NCBI RefSeq assembly: GCF_009764265.1
Contig: NZ_RWIR01000067.1
Span: 62,001-126,000, forward strand
DNA from: Pseudomonas sp. PB101
GTDB taxonomy: Bacteria; Pseudomonadota; Gammaproteobacteria; Pseudomonadales; Pseudomonadaceae
DNA: 64,000 bases
Direction of reading: 5' to 3'
The translations under genes were made by a program, and so were the position numbers. Under the pieces are notes generated by a model. It ran no database searches. It worked only from the letters and a program-made list of their open reading frames with translations, and had not been told where the DNA came from. Positions 53,286 to 63,564 of this stretch are shown here, piece by piece (position 1 is the stretch's first letter; each line of letters opens with the position of its first letter).

Positions 53286-54374
53286 ATGCCTGCCCAACTC
53301 AAGCGTCGCCTCTTTACCTTCCTGCTGATTGTCCTGCTGATCGCCGGGGGCCTGTTTGCCCACTGGTTCTTCAAGGGGCGCTTTTATGAAAGCACCGACA
53401 ACGCTTATGTCCAGGGCGAGATCACCCGTGTGTCGAGCCAATTGGGCGCGCGCATCGATCAGGTGCTGGCGCAGGACAACCAGCATGTCGAGAAAGGCCA
53501 GTTGCTGATCAAACTCGAAGGCGACGACTTCCACCTCGCTGTCGACCGCGCCAACGCGACCCTCGCCACCCGCGAAGCCGAGCGCCTGCAAGCCCAGAGC
53601 AAACTGACCCAACAGGCCAGCCTGATTGCCGCCAGCGAAGCGCAAGTACAGTCCAGCCAGGCCAGCCTGGGCCGCTCACAAATCGACCTGACCCGCGCCG
53701 AGACCTTGCGCAAGCCTGGTTATGTCTCGGAAGAACGGGTGACCACCCTCTCCGCCGACAACCACATTGCCCGTTCGCAACTGGCCAAGGCTCAGGCGGA
53801 TGCCCAGGGCCAGCGCCAGCAAGTCAACGCACTGAACGCCGAGATCAAGCGCCTCGACGCGCAGATCGCCAATGCCAAGGCCGACCTGGCGCAAGCCGAG
53901 CTGAACCTGACCCGCATTGAAATCCACTCGCCCATCAGCGGCCTGATCGGCCAGCGTGCCGCCCGCGAAGGCCAGGTTGTGCAGGCCGGCGCGTATTTGC
54001 TGTCGATCGTTCCGGACCGGGACATCTGGATTCAGGCCAACTTCAAGGAAACCCAGATCGGCCACATGCACCCCGGCCAGAAAGCCGAGCTGATCTTCGA
54101 CGCCTACAGCGACACACCGATCCAGGCCCGGGTCGACAGCCTGTTTGCCGCCTCGGGCGCGCAGTTCAGCCTGTTGCCGCCAGACAATGCCACGGGCAAC
54201 TTCACCAAAGTCGTACAACGGATTCCGGTAAAGCTGACCTTCTCCGCCGACAACCCGTTGCGCGGCAAGATTCGTCCGGGCATGTCGGTGACCGCCAAGG
54301 TGAACATCAAGGACGCCCCCGACGATGTCACCACCAAAGTGAGCCGCCAAGACGCCGCCGACGATGGCCGGTGA
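53286..54374 (+). CDS. emrA: Membrane-fusion subunit of EmrAB-type efflux pump
   Basis: A 362-residue HlyD/EmrA protein. One N-terminal helix (about 8-28), a lipoyl half (STDNAYVQGEITRVSSQLGARI), a long coiled coil (about 85-210, rich in Ala/Gln/Leu), the second lipoyl half (IHSPISGLIGQRAAREGQVVQAG) and a beta-barrel. It bridges the MFS pump to an outer-membrane channel. The start is ATG 53286; ATG 53229 in frame adds 19 residues, and neither has a clear ribosome site. The gene overlaps emrB by 11 bases. Confidence 0.88.
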   Translation: MPAQLKRRLFTFLLIVLLIAGGLFAHWFFKGRFYESTDNAYVQGEITRVSSQLGARIDQVLAQDNQHVEKGQLLIKLEGDDFHLAVDRANATLATREAERLQAQSKLTQQASLIAASEAQVQSSQASLGRSQIDLTRAETLRKPGYVSEERVTTLSADNHIARSQLAKAQADAQGQRQQVNALNAEIKRLDAQIANAKADLAQAELNLTRIEIHSPISGLIGQRAAREGQVVQAGAYLLSIVPDRDIWIQANFKETQIGHMHPGQKAELIFDAYSDTPIQARVDSLFAASGAQFSLLPPDNATGNFTKVVQRIPVKLTFSADNPLRGKIRPGMSVTAKVNIKDAPDDVTTKVSRQDAADDGR

Positions 54375-55914
54375 CCAACTGATCCGCCCGGTCGGCGAAC
54401 CGACCCGGCGGGACTGGATCGCGGTGATGAGCGTGATGCTCGGCGCCTTCATGGCCGTGCTCGACATCCAGATCACCAACTCCTCGCTCAAGGATATCCA
54501 GGGCGCGCTGTCGGCGACCCTGGAAGAAGGCTCGTGGATTTCCACCTCCTACCTGGTCGCGGAAATCATCATGATCCCGCTCACCGCCTGGCTCGTGCAG
54601 TTGCTCTCGGCACGACGCCTGGCGGTGTGGGTGTCCCTCGGATTCCTGGTCGCTTCCCTGCTCTGCTCCATGGCCTGGAGCCTGGAAAGCATGATCGTCT
54701 TTCGTGCGCTGCAGGGCTTTACCGGCGGCGCGCTGATACCGCTGGCATTCACCCTGACCCTGATCAAACTGCCGGAACACCACCGCGCCAAGGGCATGGC
54801 CATGTTCGCCATGACCGCCACTTTCGCCCCCTCCATCGGTCCGACACTCGGCGGCTGGCTGACGGAAAACTGGGGCTGGGAGTACATCTTCTACATCAAC
54901 ATCCCGCCCGGCCTGATCATGATCGCCGGCCTGATGTATGGCCTGGAGAAAAAGGAAGCGCACTGGGAACTGCTCAAAAGCACCGACTACGCCGGCATTC
55001 TCACCCTCGGCGTCGGGCTTGGCTGTTTGCAGGTATTCCTGGAGGAAGGCCACCGCAAGGACTGGCTGGAATCGAGCCTGATCGTGACCCTGGGCAGCGT
55101 TGCCCTGGTCAGCCTGATCAGCTTTGTGATCGTGCAGTTTTCCAAACCCAATCCACTGATCAATCTCGGCATCCTCGGCAATCGCAACTTCGGCTTGTCC
55201 AGTATTTCCAGCGTCGGCATGGGGGTCGGGTTGTACGGCTCGATCTATCTGCTGCCGCTGTACCTGGCGCAGATCCAGAACTACAACGCCTTGCAGATTG
55301 GCGAGGTGATCATGTGGATGGGCGTGCCGCAGCTGTTTCTGATTCCGCTGGTGCCCAAGCTGATGAAGTTCATCTCGCCGAAATGGCTGTGCACCCTGGG
55401 CTTCGGCCTGTTCGGGCTGGCGAGTTTCTCTTCGGGGGTGCTCAACCCGGACTTTGCCGGGCCGCAGTTCAACCAGATCCAGATCATCCGCGCCCTGGGG
55501 CAACCGCTGATCATGGTCACCATCTCGTTGATCGCCACCTCCTACATCCTGCCCCAGGATGCGGGGTCGGCGTCGAGCCTGTTCAACATCCTGCGCAACC
55601 TCGGCGGCGCCATCGGCATCGCCCTGCTCGCGACGTTGCTCGATGCACGGACCAAGGTTTACTTCGACTACCTGCGCGAATCCATCGTGCCAAGCAATCC
55701 GCAGGTGGCCGAGCGCATCGCCTCGCTGGCTGAACGATTGGGCGGTGAAACGGCGGCACTGGGCAAACTCAGCGAGATCGCGCATCAACAGGCGTCGATC
55801 ATGGCCTATAACGACGCGTTTCACTTTGTCGGGATTGCGCTGGGGATCAGCATGGTGGCGGTGTTGCTGACCCGGAAGTTGCCGGAGGGGTTGAAGGCTG
55901 GCGAGGCGCACTAG
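54364..55914 (+). CDS. emrB: DHA2-family MFS multidrug transporter, EmrB-like
   Basis: A 516-residue proton antiporter with 14 predicted helices. The helix-1 motif MLGAFMAVLDIQITNSSLKDI and motif C-type FAPSIGPTLGGWL define the DHA2 family, which expels hydrophobic drugs and uncouplers. With the overlapping emrA it forms an inner-membrane plus periplasmic pump; no outer-membrane channel gene is adjacent. A REP doublet follows. Confidence 0.92.
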   Translation: MAGDQLIRPVGEPTRRDWIAVMSVMLGAFMAVLDIQITNSSLKDIQGALSATLEEGSWISTSYLVAEIIMIPLTAWLVQLLSARRLAVWVSLGFLVASLLCSMAWSLESMIVFRALQGFTGGALIPLAFTLTLIKLPEHHRAKGMAMFAMTATFAPSIGPTLGGWLTENWGWEYIFYINIPPGLIMIAGLMYGLEKKEAHWELLKSTDYAGILTLGVGLGCLQVFLEEGHRKDWLESSLIVTLGSVALVSLISFVIVQFSKPNPLINLGILGNRNFGLSSISSVGMGVGLYGSIYLLPLYLAQIQNYNALQIGEVIMWMGVPQLFLIPLVPKLMKFISPKWLCTLGFGLFGLASFSSGVLNPDFAGPQFNQIQIIRALGQPLIMVTISLIATSYILPQDAGSASSLFNILRNLGGAIGIALLATLLDARTKVYFDYLRESIVPSNPQVAERIASLAERLGGETAALGKLSEIAHQQASIMAYNDAFHFVGIALGISMVAVLLTRKLPEGLKAGEAH

Positions 55915-55943
55915 TCAAGTATTGTGGTGCCAGGACTGGCCCC

Positions 55944-56033
55944 ATCGCGCGCAAGCCCGCTCCCACAGGATTGATGGTGCTCACAAAACTTGTGTCCACC
56001 CACCGACCTGTGGGAGCGGGCTTGCCCGCGATG
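55944..56033. repeat. REP doublet between emrB and uvrB
   Basis: ATCGCGCGCAAGCCCGCTCCCACAG faces GTGGGAGCGGGCTTGCCCGCGATG (CGGGC subtype), between convergent genes. Confidence 0.9.
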
Positions 56034-56055
56034 AGGCCCTGTCAGGCGCCGCCAA

Positions 56056-58071
<2,016 letters not shown>

Positions 58072-58389
58072 GAAAAACCTCTGGATCAGGCACGAACGAG
58101 AAAGACCGCAAACGACCGATGTCTCCCGAGGAAAAAACTGGATTGTGCTCAATGTGGAGCCGATTGCCAGCCCTTTCAAGGCAAACGTCCTACATCCGGT
58201 AAAGTGTCCGACATAACCAATCGACTAACGGTCGAAAAATAATCAAAAAAACTTACCTTAAAAGCCGAATAGCCTGTCGCCATTGATCGCGGATGGCCTC
58301 TATACTAGCTCCCCGTTTGTGCACCGCTCTAGTGCATTCGGCTGGAGCGCGACACGTCCCTCCACTCTCCATTCAGAGCCGCCGCAATA
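58072..58389. other. Divergent promoter region uvrB / aminotransferase
   Basis: A 318-base gap with no gene. An AT-rich block lies at 58238-58262. A TATACT -10-like box is at 58302-58307 for the rightward aminotransferase gene, without a well-spaced -35. The uvrB promoter is not clear. Confidence 0.4.
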
Positions 58390-59586
58390 ATGAGCCTGTT
58401 CTCCGCTGTCGAAATGGCACCACGCGATCCAATCCTGGGCCTCAACGAAGCATTCAACGCCGATACCCGTACCAACAAGGTCAACCTGGGGGTCGGTGTT
58501 TACTGCAACGAGGAGGGGCGAATTCCACTCCTGCGCGCCGTTGTCGAAGCCGAAACCATTCGCGCCGCTCAACACGTTTCCCGTGGCTACCTGCCAATCG
58601 ACGGCATTGCCGCCTACGACCAGGCCGTGCAAAAACTGCTGTTCGGCAATGATTCGCCACTGCTTGCCGCTGGCCGCGTCATCACCACCCAGGCCGTTGG
58701 CGGCACTGGCGCACTGAAAATCGGTGCCGATTTCCTCAAGCAACTGCTGCCGAACGCCGTCGTGGCGATCAGCGACCCGAGCTGGGAAAACCATCGCGCG
58801 CTATTCGAAACCGCCGGTTTCCCGGTGCAGAACTACCGCTACTACGATGCCGCGACCCACGACGTGAACCGCACCGGCATGCTCGAAGACCTGAACGCGC
58901 TGCCAAACGGCTCGATCATTGTGCTGCACGCCTGCTGCCACAACCCGACCGGCGTGGACCTGAGCCCGGCGGACTGGAAAAACGTCCTGGAAGTCGTCAA
59001 AAACAAAGGCCACGTGCCATTCCTCGACATGGCGTATCAAGGTTTCGGTGATGGCATCGACGAAGACGCCGCCGCCGTGCGCCTGTTCGCCGAGTCGGGC
59101 CTGACCTTCTTCGCCTCCAGCTCGTTCTCCAAATCGTTCTCGCTGTACGGCGAGCGCGTAGGTGCCCTGTCGATCGTCAGCGAATCGAAAGAAGAAAGCG
59201 CGCGCGTACTGTCGCAAGTCAAACGCGTGATCCGCACCAACTACTCCAACCCGCCGACCCACGGTGCCAGCGTTGTTGCTGCCGTACTCAACAGCCCGGA
59301 ACTGCGCGCCCAGTGGGAAGCCGAACTGGCCGAAATGCGCCTGCGCATTCGTGGCATGCGCACCCAGATGGTCGACCTGCTGGCCAAAAAAGCGCCTCAG
59401 CGCGATTTCAGCTTCGTCGGTCGTCAGTGCGGCATGTTCTCCTACTCCGGCCTGACGGTTGAGCAAGTTCACCGTCTGCGCAACGAGTTCGGCATCTACG
59501 CCCTGGACACCGGCCGCATCTGCGTGGCTGCGCTGAACCAGAGCAACATCGAGGTGGTGACGGACGCTATCGTCCAGGTCATCTGA
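58390..59586 (+). CDS. Aromatic/aspartate aminotransferase
   Basis: A 398-residue class I PLP aminotransferase of the AspC/TyrB type. The PLP lysine is K248 in SSSFSKSFSLYGER; VNLGVGVYCNEEG near the start and HACCHNPTGVD are family signatures. The HACCHNP form and sequence style suit the aromatic enzymes TyrB/PhhC, which interconvert Tyr/Phe and their 2-oxo acids with glutamate, though aspartate is usually also used. The position next to uvrB matches, as I recall, P. aeruginosa. A terminator follows. Confidence 0.92.
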   Translation: MSLFSAVEMAPRDPILGLNEAFNADTRTNKVNLGVGVYCNEEGRIPLLRAVVEAETIRAAQHVSRGYLPIDGIAAYDQAVQKLLFGNDSPLLAAGRVITTQAVGGTGALKIGADFLKQLLPNAVVAISDPSWENHRALFETAGFPVQNYRYYDAATHDVNRTGMLEDLNALPNGSIIVLHACCHNPTGVDLSPADWKNVLEVVKNKGHVPFLDMAYQGFGDGIDEDAAAVRLFAESGLTFFASSSFSKSFSLYGERVGALSIVSESKEESARVLSQVKRVIRTNYSNPPTHGASVVAAVLNSPELRAQWEAELAEMRLRIRGMRTQMVDLLAKKAPQRDFSFVGRQCGMFSYSGLTVEQVHRLRNEFGIYALDTGRICVAALNQSNIEVVTDAIVQVI

Positions 59587-59601
59587 TCCGGCCTTGAAAT
59601 G

Positions 59602-59635
59602 AAAAACGGGAAGCCATGTGGCTTCCCGTTTTTCA
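59602..59635. terminator. Terminator of the aminotransferase gene
   Basis: AAAAACGGGAAGCC-ATGT-GGCTTCCCGTTTTT is a perfect stem with a T-run, 16 bases past the stop. Confidence 0.92.
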
Positions 59636-59692
59636 TTCGCTTCAGATAATTTTCAAAGCAACGACCCAGCCCTCTAGACTGCACACATCTAC

Positions 59693-59716
59693 CCTGTAGG
59701 AGCCGGCTCCTACAGG
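59693..59716. repeat. Minimal REP palindrome
   Basis: CCTGTAGGAGCCGGCTCCTACAGG is a perfect 24-base palindrome, as if two REP heads had been joined after loss of the interior. Confidence 0.7.
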
Positions 59717-59752
59717 TTTTATGTATGCCTGAGTATTCTGCGAGAACCCTTT

Positions 59753-59962
59753 ATGAAAAACGATGACCTGCGCGCCGACCGCGATGACCTGGATGAACTG
59801 GATCGCTTCATCCCGCGCACCCCGGCCAAACGCGGCAACAACCTGGTGATGCAAGTGGCCACCGGCGTATTTCTCGGCGGCCTGGCCCTGTGGCTGGTGC
59901 AAGTGGGGGCCACGGCGCTCTACGCCAAACTGATGCTTGGCACCATTACCTTCGGCGGTTAA
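59753..59962 (+). CDS. Small single-helix membrane protein
   Basis: A 69-residue protein with a charged N-terminus (MKNDDLRADRDDLDELDRF), a basic stretch (RTPAKRGN) and one membrane helix at about 35-60. I do not recognise the family. Charge placement predicts the N-terminus in the cytosol. It overlaps the end of the convergent small gene by four bases. Confidence 0.65.
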   Translation: MKNDDLRADRDDLDELDRFIPRTPAKRGNNLVMQVATGVFLGGLALWLVQVGATALYAKLMLGTITFGG

Positions 59963-60189
59963 GCCAGTTCGGTCGCACGCTGGCTGGCCGCGTCGTCATA
60001 GGCGACGTAGAGCGATTCGGCGATCTGACTCTTGATCGCCTTGGTGCTTTCCAGCCCCAGGACAAAACCTTCCGCCTTGCCGCCCGCACGGTTCAATTCT
60101 TCAGCGGTGCCGGCCTGAGTGATTGCGTCGAACAGCTTTTCGGCATGGGGGCCAACACCTTTGGGCAGGCTGATCTGAGAGATGCTCAT
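59959..60189 (-). CDS. Small hypothetical soluble protein
   Basis: A 76-residue protein MSISQISLPKGVGPHAEKLFDAITQ..., mostly helical, ending YVAYDDAASQRATELA. No transmembrane segment and no Cys. ATG 60189 has GGGGTG upstream, a weak site; longer frames run into the tRNA-Asn gene and were rejected. The family is unknown to me. Confidence 0.6.
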   Translation of the reverse strand: MSISQISLPKGVGPHAEKLFDAITQAGTAEELNRAGGKAEGFVLGLESTKAIKSQIAESLYVAYDDAASQRATELA

Positions 60190-60380
60190 GGGTGCACCCC
60201 GGAATGTCGAGGTGTGAGTTTCAATTGATTCATGGCGCGTACCTTTTCGGCGAAATGGCCGGCAGCGCGTGTCACCACTTCCGGGCGGCCATGGTAGACC
60301 CCTGCTGCGATTCTGGTAACCGCCAATGACCGCTAAACCACCGCCCGTCCCCATGAATCCGTCCATTTGCCATTCGGTGC

Positions 60381-60408
60381 TTGACTTCTCTTTTTGAATC
60401 AGTAACAT
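60381..60408 (+). promoter_or_regulatory. Promoter of tRNA-Asn
   Basis: TTGACT (60381-60386), a 16-base spacer and TAACAT (60403-60408) lie ten bases before the tRNA. Confidence 0.7.
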
Positions 60409-60417
60409 AGGCGCCAT

Positions 60418-60493
<76 letters not shown>

Positions 60494-60505
60494 GACAGCA
60501 ACATC

Positions 60506-60543
60506 GAAAAGCCCCTGAATCGAAAGATCCAGGGGCTTTTTTG
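60506..60543 (+). terminator. Terminator of tRNA-Asn
   Basis: AAAAGCCCCTG...CAGGGGCTTTTTT, a strong stem 13 bases past the tRNA. Confidence 0.9.
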
Positions 60544-60574
60544 TGGCCGCTTGAAAAGCCATCTTCAGAAAAGC

Positions 60575-60612
60575 AAAAAGCCGATCTGTCCATTCGACAG
60601 ATCGGCCCTTTT
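60575..60612 (-). terminator. Terminator of the nucleobase permease gene
   Basis: GCCGATCTGTC-CATTC-GACAGATCGGC is a perfect stem flanked by A5 on the left, acting on leftward transcripts. Confidence 0.85.
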
Positions 60613-60627
60613 CAGTAGCCGTGAACG

Positions 60628-62145
60628 TCAGACATGTTCACTGCTTTTCGCGTGCGCCGCCCGTGGTTCTGCCACCCCGTGCTCCGACTCCAGAACCGGA
60701 ATCTCCTTGCCGTCGCAGTCGTGAAGCTTGCCGTCGCTGAAGTAGTCGCCTTCACGCAATGCCGCCAGATCCTGATAACACAGCACGCGCTCGGTACCCG
60801 CCGCAAACACCGACTGCTGATCGGAGTTGCCGGCAGTGAGGTGGTTGAAGGTCAGGTTCAGCACGATAGCCATGATCGCCGAGGAGCTGATGCCCGAATG
60901 GAAAATGGTCGCGAACCAGCTCGGGAAGTGATCGTAGAAGCTCGGTGCCGCGATCGGGATCATGCCGAAGCCGATCGAGGTGGCAACGATGATCAGGTTG
61001 ACGTTGTTGCGGTAGTCGACCTTGGACAAGGTCCGGATGCCGCTGGCCGCCACGGTGCCGAACAGCACGATGCCGGCGCCACCCAGTACCGAGGTCGGCA
61101 CGGCGGCGATGACCCGGCCCATGAATGGCAGCAGGCCGAGGATCACCAGGAACAGACCGCCGGTGGCCACCACATAGCGGCTCTTGATCCCGGTGACCGC
61201 CACCAGCCCGACGTTCTGTGCAAAGGCGCTCTGGGTGAAGGAGCCGAAGATCGGCGCGAACATGCTCGACAGCATGTCGGCGCGCAGACCGTTGCCCAGG
61301 CGCTTGGAGTCGACCTTGGTGCCGATGATTTCACCGACGGCCAGAATGTCGGCCGAGGTTTCCACCAGCGTCACCATCACCACGATGCACATCGACAGGA
61401 TCGCGGCGAAGTGGAAGGTCGGCATGCCGAAGTGGAACGGCGTCGGGAAGCCGAACATCGGGCCCTGGGATACGGACGAAAAATCCGCCATGCCGAGGAA
61501 CACCGCGATGATCGTGCCGATGACCATGGCCAGCAGAATCGACAGGCGGGAGATGGTCGCACTGCCGATTTTGCTCAGCAGCAGCACCAGCACCAGCGTC
61601 ACCGCCGCCAGCCCGATGTTCGCCATGCTGCCGAAGTCCGGCGCGTGGCTGTTGCCGCCCATGGCCCAGCGCGCGGCTACCGGCATCAGCGTCAGGCCGA
61701 TGGTGGTAATCACGATGCCGGTCACCAGCGGCGGGAAGAACCGGGTGATACGCGAGAACACCGGGGTTATCAGCAGGCCGATCAGGGACGCCGCTATCAC
61801 CGCCCCCAATACCGACTGGAACCCGCCCTCCCCGCCACTGCTGACAATCGCCACCATGGTCGCGACGCCGGAGAAGGAGACGCCCTGCACCAGCGGCAAC
61901 TGACAACCAAAAAACGGAAGACCCAGGGTTTGCAGCAGCGTCGCCAGCCCCCCCGCAAACAATGAAGCAGCAATCAACAAACCGATGTCCGCCGGCGAGA
62001 GCCCGGCCGCCTGGCCGATGATCAAAGGCACCGCGACAATACCGCCATACATGGTTAGAACATGTTGCAGGCCATAAGCCATATTCGCGCCGATCCCTAG
62101 GTTTTCGTCCTCGGGCCGTTGGTGTGAAACATGGGGCGTTTTCAT
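60628..62145 (-). CDS. NCS2-family xanthine/urate-type permease
   Basis: A 505-residue nucleobase:cation symporter with about 14 helices. NCS2 signatures are TMYGGIVAVPLIIGQAAGL near the start and QSAFAQNVGLVAVTGIKSR in the middle. The latter with the preceding VETSADILAVGEI favours the purine (xanthine/urate) branch over uracil. The start is ATG 62145; an ATG 11 codons upstream is possible. A perfect palindrome 67 bases upstream may control it. Confidence 0.9.
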   Translation of the reverse strand: MKTPHVSHQRPEDENLGIGANMAYGLQHVLTMYGGIVAVPLIIGQAAGLSPADIGLLIAASLFAGGLATLLQTLGLPFFGCQLPLVQGVSFSGVATMVAIVSSGGEGGFQSVLGAVIAASLIGLLITPVFSRITRFFPPLVTGIVITTIGLTLMPVAARWAMGGNSHAPDFGSMANIGLAAVTLVLVLLLSKIGSATISRLSILLAMVIGTIIAVFLGMADFSSVSQGPMFGFPTPFHFGMPTFHFAAILSMCIVVMVTLVETSADILAVGEIIGTKVDSKRLGNGLRADMLSSMFAPIFGSFTQSAFAQNVGLVAVTGIKSRYVVATGGLFLVILGLLPFMGRVIAAVPTSVLGGAGIVLFGTVAASGIRTLSKVDYRNNVNLIIVATSIGFGMIPIAAPSFYDHFPSWFATIFHSGISSSAIMAIVLNLTFNHLTAGNSDQQSVFAAGTERVLCYQDLAALREGDYFSDGKLHDCDGKEIPVLESEHGVAEPRAAHAKSSEHV

Positions 62146-62211
62146 GGTAGGGGGTTCCCTGGTTTTTGTTATGCGCACACTGTATTCAATAATCAGGACA
62201 AATGTCTATAG

Positions 62212-62225
62212 AGTTGTATACAACT
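62212..62225. promoter_or_regulatory. AGTTGTATACAACT palindrome, candidate GntR-type operator
   Basis: A 14-base perfect palindrome 67 bases upstream of the permease start. A related half-match CTGTATTCAA lies at 62180-62189. TTGTATACAA cores are typical of GntR/FadR-branch regulators; the regulator is not in the window. Confidence 0.55.
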
Positions 62226-62564
62226 TACCATCCACATAATGACCGGACAGCCATTCAGCCCAGCGCCCGTGGGCAATCACATCTTGAAAAGCCTTCAAAC
62301 ATGTCACTCCATGGCCTGTTTTTTTGCATACGAATTTATGGATTTCCTGACGACCGGCGAAGCGTTGCCGGAATCGCCAATCACAAGGCAAAAAACGCGC
62401 CGCTCTTGGCTGGCACGGGCAATTGAATGCAGTACAGGACGCCGGAGAGGCCCGACGAAATGCCGTCACCGCCAGCAATGACGGGGTCTTTGGCTTGTTT
62501 GCAGCATCGACACGGCGGGGGCGCCTGTGAAGGCTGTGGCTATCAGTCAGCGCCACACTGAAAA
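62226..62564. other. Intergenic stretch without a convincing gene
   Basis: About 340 bases between the permease promoter region and the terminator of the NAT gene. Short open frames exist on both strands but overlap each other, lack ribosome sites and show no recognisable domains. I see no repeat. Confidence 0.5.
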
Positions 62565-62599
62565 CAAAAACGGGGCCGATCGATGCATTCGGCCCCGTT
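62565..62599 (-). terminator. Terminator of the NAT gene
   Basis: Minus-strand AACGGGGCCGA...TCGGCCCCGTT followed by TTTGTTTTC, 22 bases past the stop. Confidence 0.88.
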
Positions 62600-62620
62600 C
62601 CAGTGCATACAATGAGCGAC

Positions 62621-63451
62621 CTACTTTGGCTCTGAAAGCAAGCGATCGAGCATCCCGTTCAACTGCCCATGGTCCGGTGCCTGAATGCCAAACTCACGGT
62701 GCAACAGTTCAATCAGCGATTGCACATCCGCAATCTGCCGCCGCTCGCTGTCATGGCCAATGCGGTGGATCGCGAAACTGCCGTTGTTGAGCGTACGGCG
62801 CCACCCCTCCCCGGTGCGCGCCACCATCAACTGCTTGACGAAAGACGACTCGGGATGGGTCGAGACGTACCAGTTGCCGACTGCAAAATCGATATCCTCC
62901 TGGCGTTGCAGGTCGAAGATGTACATCGCTCGCCATTCACCCGCAACGTTGGCCCGCAGGGTAAATCCGTCGACATGCAGGTCGATGCGATACGGTTCGT
63001 GCGGGGTGAGTTGTTCGCCGCGGGAATCGAGCAGCAGTGGCGCGGTCGGCACCATGCCACCGAAGCCGACGTCGGTGATGTAGCGTACCCCGTCGATGAT
63101 CACCAGGCTCAGGCGATGGGTACGGGCGGTCCACGCGCCCTCCGGCTGGCCCATCACCACCCGGCCGCTGATGGCTCGGGCGTCGAAACCCAGTTCTTGC
63201 AGCAAGGCCAGAAACAGGTTGTTGAGTTCGTAGCAGTAACCGCCACGGCCATCGTGCAAGACCTTGCGCTCGATGGACGGCAAGTCGATCAGCACCGGTT
63301 CGCCGGATAACGTGGTGAGGTTTTCAAACGGGAAGACGCCGGTATGGCGCAATTGCAGTTGGCGCAGGGTTTCCAGGGTCGGTGCCGGGGGGACATCGAA
63401 GCCCAGGCGGCGCAGATACAAAGCACGGTCGGTCAGGCGTGGCTCGCTCAT
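62621..63451 (-). CDS. nat: Arylamine N-acetyltransferase
   Basis: A 276-residue NAT that transfers acetyl from acetyl-CoA to aromatic amines or hydrazines. The catalytic triad is visible: Cys73 in GRGGYCYELN, His112 in THRLSL and Asp127 in ITDVGFGG. PFENL at 41-45 is also conserved. AAAAGGAT precedes ATG 63451. It is a monocistronic gene with its own terminator. Confidence 0.95.
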   Translation of the reverse strand: MSEPRLTDRALYLRRLGFDVPPAPTLETLRQLQLRHTGVFPFENLTTLSGEPVLIDLPSIERKVLHDGRGGYCYELNNLFLALLQELGFDARAISGRVVMGQPEGAWTARTHRLSLVIIDGVRYITDVGFGGMVPTAPLLLDSRGEQLTPHEPYRIDLHVDGFTLRANVAGEWRAMYIFDLQRQEDIDFAVGNWYVSTHPESSFVKQLMVARTGEGWRRTLNNGSFAIHRIGHDSERRQIADVQSLIELLHREFGIQAPDHGQLNGMLDRLLSEPK

Positions 63452-63564
63452 CGTTCAATCCTTTTGCACGCAAGCGGCGGATTGCTCCGCCAGTGGCGTT
63501 ATGTATACGGGATCAGCCACTGCTGCCGACAATTGATTTAGCCAATCACCCGGCATGAAAAAAC

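Noticed and set aside
58072..58389. LexA box controlling uvrB
   Set aside because: I looked for CTGT-N8-ACAG on both strands of the gap and found no acceptable match.
62206..62556. A 116-codon leftward frame and overlapping rightward frames in the permease-NAT gap
   Set aside because: They overlap each other and the palindrome, have no ribosome site and show no family resemblance.
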